A stretch of DNA of 5,685 nucleotides from Methylotenera sp. GTDB taxonomy: Bacteria > Pseudomonadota > Gammaproteobacteria > Burkholderiales > Methylophilaceae. A model generated the notes under the pieces. It did not search any database. It saw only the letters and a list, made by a program, of their open reading frames with translations, and was not told the DNA's origin. The translations under genes and the position numbers were made by a program. Positions within the stretch are counted from its first letter, which is position 1. The number at the start of each line of letters is the position of its first letter. Location of the stretch: the NCBI GenBank assembly GCA_005791685.1, contig SXVG01000053.1, positions 1 to 5,685 of the forward strand. Reading direction: 5' to 3'. This document shows positions 1-4,866 of the stretch, piece after piece.

Positions 1-1
1 A

Positions 2-889
2 GATTTTCAAACTTTTCTAGCCCCGGCAAAAATCAATTTATTTTTGCACATTACCGGTCAACGCAAGGATGGCTACCACCTATTGCAAACGGTTTTTCAG
101 CTATTGGACGTGTACGACCGCATTCAACTTAAAGTCAGCCAAGACGGTGCCATTAAACGCGTGAACGACATCGCCGGCGTGCCGGCCGCACAAGATTTAT
201 GCGTGCGTGCCGCCAGCCTCTTGCAACAACACACGCATTGCCCTTTAGGCGTGGAAATACAGTTAGAAAAACACATCCCCATGGGCGGCGGCCTAGGCGG
301 CGGTAGCTCCGATGCCGCCACCGTATTACTGGCATTAAATCGTTTATGGCAGCTTAACCTGCCGCGCGCCGAATTATTAAAATTAGGCCTGCAATTGGGT
401 GCCGACGTGCCGTTCTTTATCCATGGTCGCAACGCTTGGGCAGAAGGCGTGGGCGAGCAACTGCAAAGCATGGCCTTAGCAGAAGCACACTACCTGGTGC
501 TAACCCCCGATGTGCACGTCTCTACCGCGCAAATATTTGCCAATAAGCAATTGACAAAAAATGCTATTCCTAAGACAATGTCGGACTTTTCAAGGGCAGC
601 AAACAGTTCCTTGGTGAATTCTAAGCTCAACACTGAATTTACCAATCAGCTTGAAAAAGCAGTTTGCAACGATTACCCGGCCGTATCCGCTTGTTTAACT
701 TGGCTTAAGCAATTTGGTGATGCCAGAATGAGTGGCTCGGGCGCCTCGGTATTTGTAGAAGTCGCCAATGAAAAAACAGCGCTGGAAATCTGCCAGCAAA
801 AACCAGCGCAAGTCTTGGGGGTTGCCGTGCAGAGTTTTGTCGCAAAAGGGTTGAATCGGCACCCATTAATCGACTACGCGTCTGATTAA
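2..889 (+). CDS. ispE: 4-diphosphocytidyl-2-C-methyl-D-erythritol kinase, 5'-partial
   Basis: Cytosolic GHMP-family kinase that uses ATP to phosphorylate the 2-hydroxyl of CDP-methylerythritol in the MEP route to isoprenoid precursors. The frame is open from base 2, and its first residues, DFQTFLAPAKINLFLHITG, match the conserved IspE N-terminus, so the true start lies just upstream of the window. Counting from that first D, Lys10 aligns with the catalytic Lys10 of E. coli IspE. The glycine-rich ATP loop MGGGLGGGSSDAA is at 94-106, the catalytic Asp of LGADVPFF is Asp135, and the third GHMP motif MSGSGAS starts at 243. The visible 295 residues slightly exceed the 283 of E. coli, so very little is missing. 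The stretch around 175-215 (bases about 530-640) is more AT-rich and variable, as in the family. tRNA-Gln begins 18 bases after the stop and is probably cotranscribed. Identification is secure. Confidence 0.97.
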   Translation, partial: DFQTFLAPAKINLFLHITGQRKDGYHLLQTVFQLLDVYDRIQLKVSQDGAIKRVNDIAGVPAAQDLCVRAASLLQQHTHCPLGVEIQLEKHIPMGGGLGGGSSDAATVLLALNRLWQLNLPRAELLKLGLQLGADVPFFIHGRNAWAEGVGEQLQSMALAEAHYLVLTPDVHVSTAQIFANKQLTKNAIPKTMSDFSRAANSSLVNSKLNTEFTNQLEKAVCNDYPAVSACLTWLKQFGDARMSGSGASVFVEVANEKTALEICQQKPAQVLGVAVQSFVAKGLNRHPLIDYASD

Positions 890-907
890 GCAGTTTGATT
901 ATTATAT

Positions 908-984
908 TGGGGAGTCGCCAAGTTGGTTAAGGCACTGGGTTTTGATCCCAGCATCCGAAGGTTCGAGTCCTTCCTCCTCAGCCA
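908..984 (+). tRNA. tRNA-Gln (anticodon TTG)
   Basis: A full cloverleaf can be folded by eye. The acceptor stem 908-914 pairs with 974-980 (one G-T wobble, otherwise complete). The anticodon stem is 935-939/947-951 with TTG at 942-944, and the T stem is 957-961/969-973 around loop TTCGAGT. The discriminator is G981 and the CCA end is encoded at 982-984. The weak T-A first pair is typical of glutamine tRNAs. It lies 18 bases after the ispE stop, with no convincing promoter between, so readthrough from ispE is the likely source. Confidence 0.97.
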
Positions 985-992
985 AATTTTTA

Positions 993-1013
993 ATGCAGGC
1001 CTTCTGTCTGCAT
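993..1013 (+). other. Small hairpin downstream of tRNA-Gln
   Basis: A perfect 6-bp stem ATGCAG/CTGCAT (993-998 with 1008-1013) surrounds a 9-base loop. It starts 8 bases after the tRNA CCA end and has no T-run, so it is not a terminator. It may affect 3' processing of the tRNA precursor. The structure is seen directly; the role is a guess. Confidence 0.35.
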
Positions 1014-1022
1014 AGTGAGATA

Positions 1023-1063
1023 AAAAGCGTGTAGATTATTGGATTTACGCGCTTTTGTTTTTT
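1023..1063 (+). terminator. Rho-independent terminator after tRNA-Gln
   Basis: An 11-bp stem AAAAGCGTGTA (1023-1033) pairs with TACGCGCTTTT (1046-1056) with one G-T wobble and a 12-base loop. A G and six T follow at 1058-1063. It should end the ispE/tRNA-Gln transcript and separate it from prs, which starts 58 bases later. Confidence 0.85.
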
Positions 1064-1086
1064 ATAGCTTTTTATTGACAGTTTGA

Positions 1087-1105
1087 TGCCGGCACATGTC
1101 GGCAC
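1087..1105 (+). promoter_or_regulatory. Repeat and inverted repeat in the prs leader
   Basis: The hexamer CGGCAC occurs at 1090-1095 and again at 1100-1105, exactly 10 bases apart. The same stretch forms an inverted repeat, TGCCG (1087-1091) with CGGCA (1100-1104), around an 8-base loop holding the palindrome ACATGT. It ends 3 bases before the Shine-Dalgarno of prs, so it could act as an operator or as a hairpin influencing ribosome access. It does not resemble the E. coli PurR box. Function is inferred. Confidence 0.35.
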
Positions 1106-1108
1106 GAC

Positions 1109-1113
1109 AGGGA
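1109..1113 (+). promoter_or_regulatory. Ribosome binding site that fixes the prs start
   Basis: AGGGA lies 8 bases before ATG 1122. The longer in-frame starts TTG 1083 and ATG 1086 have no such site and would add residues (PAHVGTTGNQQ) absent from the family. This supports ATG 1122. Confidence 0.75.
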
Positions 1114-1121
1114 ATCAACAG

Positions 1122-2072
1122 ATGTCTAACGGCAACTTGATGGTCTTTACCGGCTCAGCCAACCCAGCTTTAGCAGCCCAAGTGGCGAAGCACTTAGGCA
1201 TAGAGCTAGGTCGCGCGCACGTAGGCACCTTCAGCGACGGTGAAACCACGGTTGAGCTATTAGAAAACGTGCGTGGTCGCGACGTGTTTGTCTTGCAATC
1301 GACCAGCCACCCAACCAATGACAGCCTGATGGAAGTCATGGTCATGGTGGACGCCTTGCGTCGCTCATCGGCCGGTCGCATCACCGCGGCGATTCCGTAT
1401 TTTGGTTATTCACGGCAAGATCGCCGTCCACGCTCAGCACGCGTGGCCATTACCGCTAAAGTGGTGGCCAATATGCTCACCGGTGTCGGCGTTAACCGCC
1501 TACTCACCATGGATTTGCACTCGGACCAAATTCAAGGCTTTTTTGATATTCCGGTAGACAACATCTACGCCACGCCGATTTTATTGGCCGATTTGTTATT
1601 GCAAAACCACGACAATTTAATGGTGGTGTCACCCGATGTTGGTGGCGTGGTGCGTGCCCGTGCCGCCGCCAAACAATTGGGTTCAGACTTAGCCATCATA
1701 GACAAACGCCGGCCTAAGCCTAACGTTGCCAAAGTAATGAACATCATAGGCGATGTCGCCGGCCGCACCTGTGTCATCATGGACGACATGGTAGACACAG
1801 CCAACACGCTGTGCGAAGCCGCCGCCGCTTTGAAGAAACACGGCGCGAAAAAAGTCATCGCTTACGCTACCCACCCAGTCTTATCTGGCGGTGCAGCAGA
1901 GCGGGTCATGGCCTCAGAATTAGACGAATTAGTGGTGACCAACACCATCGCATTGGGCAGCGACGCGGCCAATTGCAAAAAGATACGCGTATTGAGTGCC
2001 GCTGAATTGTTAGCCGAAACCATACGCCGCATCAGCAGTGAAGATTCCGTTTCTTCGCTGTTCATGGATTAA
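1122..2072 (+). CDS. prs: Ribose-phosphate pyrophosphokinase (PRPP synthetase)
   Basis: Cytosolic enzyme that transfers pyrophosphate from ATP to ribose 5-phosphate. The PRPP formed feeds purine, pyrimidine, NAD, histidine and tryptophan synthesis. The 316-residue product from ATG 1122 matches the usual 310-320 (E. coli 315). Visible motifs are the FSDGE segment near 37-41, the RQDRRPRSAR loop, and the PRPP synthetase signature DLHSDQIQGFFDIPVD starting at Asp131. They also include the flexible catalytic loop DKRRPKPNV from Asp194 with its key Lys195, and the PRPP-binding loop DDMVDTANT at 221-229. The C-terminal segment AETIRRISSEDSVSSLF is also typical. The start is set by an AGGGA site and by homology of MSNGNLMVFTG to betaproteobacterial proteins. 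Terminators lie on both sides, so prs is probably its own transcription unit, although no clean sigma-70 promoter is visible before it. Confidence 0.98.
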   Translation: MSNGNLMVFTGSANPALAAQVAKHLGIELGRAHVGTFSDGETTVELLENVRGRDVFVLQSTSHPTNDSLMEVMVMVDALRRSSAGRITAAIPYFGYSRQDRRPRSARVAITAKVVANMLTGVGVNRLLTMDLHSDQIQGFFDIPVDNIYATPILLADLLLQNHDNLMVVSPDVGGVVRARAAAKQLGSDLAIIDKRRPKPNVAKVMNIIGDVAGRTCVIMDDMVDTANTLCEAAAALKKHGAKKVIAYATHPVLSGGAAERVMASELDELVVTNTIALGSDAANCKKIRVLSAAELLAETIRRISSEDSVSSLFMD

Positions 2073-2087
2073 TTTAAGTTTTCATCC

Positions 2088-2116
2088 CTGCACACTGGTC
2101 GCGGTGTGCAGTTTTT
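2088..2116 (+). terminator. Rho-independent terminator after prs
   Basis: A perfect 8-bp stem CTGCACAC (2088-2095) with GTGTGCAG (2104-2111) and an 8-base loop is followed by five T at 2112-2116. It begins 15 bases after the prs stop. Confidence 0.85.
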
Positions 2117-2119
2117 AGT

Positions 2120-2149
2120 GTAGTAAGGCTGTCGAAAGCCTAGTAGTAA
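2120..2149 (+). promoter_or_regulatory. rplY leader hairpin flanked by a direct repeat
   Basis: Between the prs terminator and rplY, AGGCT (2126-2130) pairs with AGCCT (2137-2141) around the loop GTCGAA. GTAGTAA occurs on both sides, at 2120-2126 and 2143-2149. The structure ends 4 bases before the rplY Shine-Dalgarno. It may modulate translation or mark a protein site; the stem is short and chance is possible. Confidence 0.25.
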
Positions 2150-2165
2150 ATTTAGGAGCAGTAAA

Positions 2166-2807
2166 ATGACCATTGAAATTAAAGCAGTAAAACGTGATGC
2201 TAAAGGTACGGGTGCGAGCCGCCGTCTACGTCACGCAGGTTCTGTGCCAGGGGTAGTGTACGGCGCAGGTAAAGATGCGGTAACCATAGAGTTAGACGCT
2301 AAAGAACTATTTTTAGAGTTCCGCCGTGAAGCGTTCCACGCTTCTGTGTTAGACCTAAACCTAGACGGTAAAAAAGAAAGCGTGTTGCTACGTGACTTCC
2401 AAATGCACCCTGTGCGCAACACCATCCAACACATAGATTTCCAACGCGTCAGCGCGTCAGAAAAAATCCATGTTAAAGTGCCATTCCACTTTATCAACGG
2501 TGACATTGCCCCAGGCGTAAAACTAGGTGGCGGTATCGTGGCCCACATTTTCACGGAAGCCGATGTATCTTGCTTGGCAAAAGATTTGCCGGAGTTCATT
2601 GAAGTGGACGTGGCTAAATTAGAAATGGGTCATGCCATCCACTTGTCAGAAATCGCCCTACCTAAAGGCGTGACTTTCGTACAACTGGCTCACGGTGACG
2701 ATGCCGCAGTGGTTTCCATTGCTAAAACACGTGGCAGCATTTCTGAAGGCGCTACCGACACAGCTGAGGCCGCCGCACCGGCAGCCACACCTGCTGCAGA
2801 CGCTTAA
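2166..2807 (+). CDS. rplY: 50S ribosomal protein L25, long CTC/TL5 form
   Basis: Ribosomal protein that binds 5S rRNA on the large subunit. The 213-residue product is the two-domain form also called CTC or TL5, not the single-domain 94-residue L25 of E. coli. Residues 1-95 form the 5S-binding domain, with the family signature around ASRRLRHAGSVPGVVYG (17-33) and the segment HPVRNTIQHIDF at 81-92. Residues 97-188 are the beta-rich C-terminal domain, including VPFHFINGDIAPGVKLGG. From 189 on the protein is an Ala/Pro-rich low-complexity tail, common in this form and probably disordered. ATG 2166 is preceded by AGGAG at 2154-2158 with 7 bases between. Terminators lie before and after it, so it is probably transcribed separately from prs and pth, though its promoter is not obvious. 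Confidence 0.97.
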   Translation: MTIEIKAVKRDAKGTGASRRLRHAGSVPGVVYGAGKDAVTIELDAKELFLEFRREAFHASVLDLNLDGKKESVLLRDFQMHPVRNTIQHIDFQRVSASEKIHVKVPFHFINGDIAPGVKLGGGIVAHIFTEADVSCLAKDLPEFIEVDVAKLEMGHAIHLSEIALPKGVTFVQLAHGDDAAVVSIAKTRGSISEGATDTAEAAAPAATPAADA

Positions 2808-2822
2808 TTAAAGCTGCTTTAA
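2808..2822 (+). other. 15-base palindrome after rplY
   Basis: TTAAAGC (2808-2814) and GCTTTAA (2816-2822) form a perfect inverted repeat around one central base, directly after the rplY stop codon. An overlapping inverted repeat GCTT/AAGC extends to 2830. A one-base loop cannot form an efficient hairpin, so a dimeric protein site is more natural than a terminator. Its role is unknown. Confidence 0.3.
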
Positions 2823-2839
2823 GTTTAAGCATGCCAGAC

Positions 2840-2872
2840 AACGCGCACTTTATAATGAAGTGCGCGTTTTTT
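2840..2872 (+). terminator. Strong rho-independent terminator after rplY
   Basis: A perfect 11-bp stem AACGCGCACTT (2840-2850) with AAGTGCGCGTT (2858-2868) encloses the 7-base loop TATAATG, with a run of six T at 2867-2872. It ends only 17 bases before the pth start codon, which raises the question of how pth is transcribed. Confidence 0.92.
2851..2856 (+). promoter_or_regulatory. Candidate pth -10 box inside the terminator loop
   Basis: The terminator loop reads TATAAT, an exact sigma-70 -10 hexamer. Initiation about 7 bases later would fall in the 3' arm of the stem, leaving a leader of roughly 27 bases before pth that could not refold the terminator. No good -35 is present at 16-18 bases (AGCATG and neighbours), and there is no extended -10 TG. 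The match is seen directly; promoter activity is inferred. Confidence 0.35.
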
Positions 2873-2889
2873 ATTGTTACTATGACGCC

Positions 2890-3462
2890 ATGACACCCAT
2901 AAAACTATTTGTCGGCCTCGGCAACCCCGGTGGCCAATACGAAGCCACCCGGCACAACGCCGGCTTTTGGTGGGTAGACCAACTGGCGGCAGCTAACCAC
3001 AGCCCACTCAAACTTGATAGCAAATTCTTAGGTTTGGTCGGCAAGCTGAGCAACAGCAACGACACCTGGTTGCTCAAACCCAACACCTTTATGAACGCCA
3101 GCGGCAAAGCGGTGGCTGCCTTGGCTAATTACTACAAAATTTTGCCCGAACAAATACTGGTGATACACGACGAATTGGATTTAGCCGCCGGCACGGTCAA
3201 ATTAAAAAAAGCCGGTGGCCACGGTGGCCATAATGGTTTGAAAGACATCACCGCCGCCTTGGGCAGCGCTGACTTTTGGCGCTTGCGCTTAGGCATAGGC
3301 CACCCGGGTGAGCGCAACGAAGTGGTCAACTTCGTGTTAAAAGCCCCAAGCAAGGACGAACAAAGCGCCCTGGATGGCGCCATAGACAAAAGCCTGACTA
3401 TCTTGCCGCAGCTTTTGGACGGTGATTTTGAACAAGCAATGTTAAAATTGCACTCTAAATAA
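2890..3462 (+). CDS. pth: Peptidyl-tRNA hydrolase
   Basis: Cytosolic hydrolase that releases tRNA from peptidyl-tRNAs dropped by stalled ribosomes, an essential recycling step. The 190-residue product is close to the 194 of E. coli. Active-site residues known from E. coli Pth (Asn10, His20, Asn68, Asp93, Asn114) are matched by Asn12 and His22 in GLGNPGGQYEATRHNAGFW, Asn69 in NTFMN, Asp94 in HDELDL, and Asn115 in GGHGGHNGLKD. ATG 2890 gives the usual start MTPIKLFVGLGNPG. An upstream in-frame GTG at 2860 lies in the terminator stem and would add an unrelated extension. No Shine-Dalgarno is visible before 2890. A four-codon frame, ATG 2882 to TGA 2893, overlaps the pth start codon as ATGA. The rplY terminator ends 17 bases upstream, and ychF follows 40 bases downstream with no terminator, so pth and ychF probably form one unit. 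Confidence 0.97.
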   Translation: MTPIKLFVGLGNPGGQYEATRHNAGFWWVDQLAAANHSPLKLDSKFLGLVGKLSNSNDTWLLKPNTFMNASGKAVAALANYYKILPEQILVIHDELDLAAGTVKLKKAGGHGGHNGLKDITAALGSADFWRLRLGIGHPGERNEVVNFVLKAPSKDEQSALDGAIDKSLTILPQLLDGDFEQAMLKLHSK

Positions 3463-3465
3463 AGT

Positions 3466-3480
3466 AGGCAAGCGTTGCCT
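3466..3480 (+). other. Intercistronic hairpin between pth and ychF
   Basis: AGGCAA (3466-3471) pairs perfectly with TTGCCT (3475-3480) around a 3-base loop, starting 3 bases after the pth stop. What follows is TAAAAA rather than a T-run, so it is not an intrinsic terminator. It may protect the pth message end or tune expression of ychF; the role is inferred. Confidence 0.4.
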
Positions 3481-3502
3481 TAAAAATGAACTGGAAAACA
3501 AC

Positions 3503-4588
<1,086 letters not shown>

Positions 4589-4602
4589 TGAGCAAACTAT
4601 TT

Positions 4603-4631
4603 TTGACAAGCACCGCCTAAAACACTAGAAT
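4603..4631 (+). promoter_or_regulatory. Sigma-70 promoter for tRNA-Met
   Basis: A perfect -35 TTGACA (4603-4608) and a -10 TAGAAT (4626-4631), one mismatch from consensus, are separated by the ideal 17 bases. A GC-rich stretch, GCGCCC at 4633-4638, lies where the discriminator sits. That feature is typical of stable-RNA promoters under stringent (ppGpp) control. Transcription should begin near 4638-4641, about 40 bases before tRNA-Met. The -35 lies 14 bases after the ychF stop. Confidence 0.85.
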
Positions 4632-4679
4632 TGCGCCCTTGTAAAAGTTTTAAGCAATTAAAACCAAACGGTTTACCAT

Positions 4680-4756
4680 GGTGATGTAGCTCAGCTGGTT
4701 AGAGCACAGGATTCATAATCCTGGGGTCGAGGGTTCAAGTCCCTCTTTCACCACCA
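4680..4756 (+). tRNA. tRNA-Met (elongator, anticodon CAT) with altered acceptor stem
   Basis: The D stem is 4689-4692/4702-4705. The anticodon stem is 4707-4711/4719-4723 with CAT at 4714-4716. The T stem is 4729-4733/4741-4745 around TTCAAGT, and A4753 with CCA 4754-4756 ends the gene. It lacks the initiator hallmarks (unpaired first position, three G-C pairs in the anticodon stem). An isoleucine tRNA with lysidine at C34 also has a CAT gene anticodon, but the overall sequence resembles elongator Met. The acceptor stem is imperfect: T4685 faces T4747 and G4686 faces T4746. The 5' strand GGTGATG would need CATCACC, but TTTCACC is present. This may be a trace of element integration. Confidence 0.93.
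4729..4756 (+). other. Probable attachment-site core in the tRNA-Met 3' end
   Basis: Tyrosine integrases often recombine within the T arm and acceptor end of a tRNA gene, and the element's copy rebuilds the tRNA. Here the integrase gene starts 110 bases from the tRNA end and points away from it. The 3' acceptor strand also fits its 5' partner poorly. The core limits cannot be fixed without the second copy at the far end of the element, which is outside the window. Confidence 0.5.
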
Positions 4757-4760
4757 CTAC

Positions 4761-4792
4761 AAGCGGCTTACAGCAATGTAAGCCGCTTTTTT
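4761..4792 (+). terminator. Rho-independent terminator after tRNA-Met
   Basis: A perfect 11-bp stem AAGCGGCTTAC (4761-4771) with GTAAGCCGCTT (4778-4788), a 6-base loop AGCAAT and six T at 4787-4792. It begins 4 bases after the CCA end. If integration replaced the tRNA end, this terminator was brought by the element and keeps tRNA transcription from running into int. Confidence 0.93.
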
Positions 4793-4797
4793 CTTCA

Positions 4798-4815
4798 TTG
4801 CACAGTCGTTGCACA
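4798..4815 (+). repeat. Tandem TTGCACA repeat before the integrase
   Basis: TTGCACA occurs at 4798-4804 and 4809-4815, 11 bases apart, about one DNA turn. Two shorter ATTGC copies follow at 4844-4848 and 4851-4855. Regularly spaced short direct repeats between an attachment site and int are what arm-type integrase or excisionase sites look like. The second copy could instead serve as a poor -35 (TTGCAC) for int, with TAGTAT at 4834-4839 and a long 19-base spacer. Confidence 0.4.
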
Positions 4816-4866
4816 TTTCATAGCTTGAGCGCATAGTATATCCATTGCTTATTGCAGTGAGTTTAT

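Noticed and set aside
44..46. TTG at 44 as the ispE start
   Set aside because: The frame is open upstream to base 2 and encodes the conserved APAKINLFL segment with the catalytic Lys, so the gene starts before the window.
551..579. TTGACA with GACAAT inside ispE as an internal promoter
   Set aside because: The -10 matches only 4 of 6 bases and lies inside a coding region in an AT-rich stretch; likely chance.
1075..1080. TTGACA before prs as a -35 box
   Set aside because: At 16-18 bases the sequence is GC-rich (TGTCGG and neighbours) with no -10, and a start would fall on the ribosome site.
1083..1088. TTG 1083 or ATG 1086 as the prs start
   Set aside because: They lack a ribosome site and add residues not found in the family; ATG 1122 has AGGGA 8 bases upstream.
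1779..1811. Asn228 in the PRPP loop (DTANT rather than DTGGT) as a damaged motif
   Set aside because: That position is variable in the phosphoribosyltransferase signature, so the site still fits.
2860..2862. GTG 2860 as the pth start
   Set aside because: It lies inside the terminator stem and adds ten residues with no family counterpart.
3210..3240. Tandem GGTGGCCA repeat in pth
   Set aside because: It encodes the conserved GGHGGHNG segment of Pth and is explained by protein sequence.
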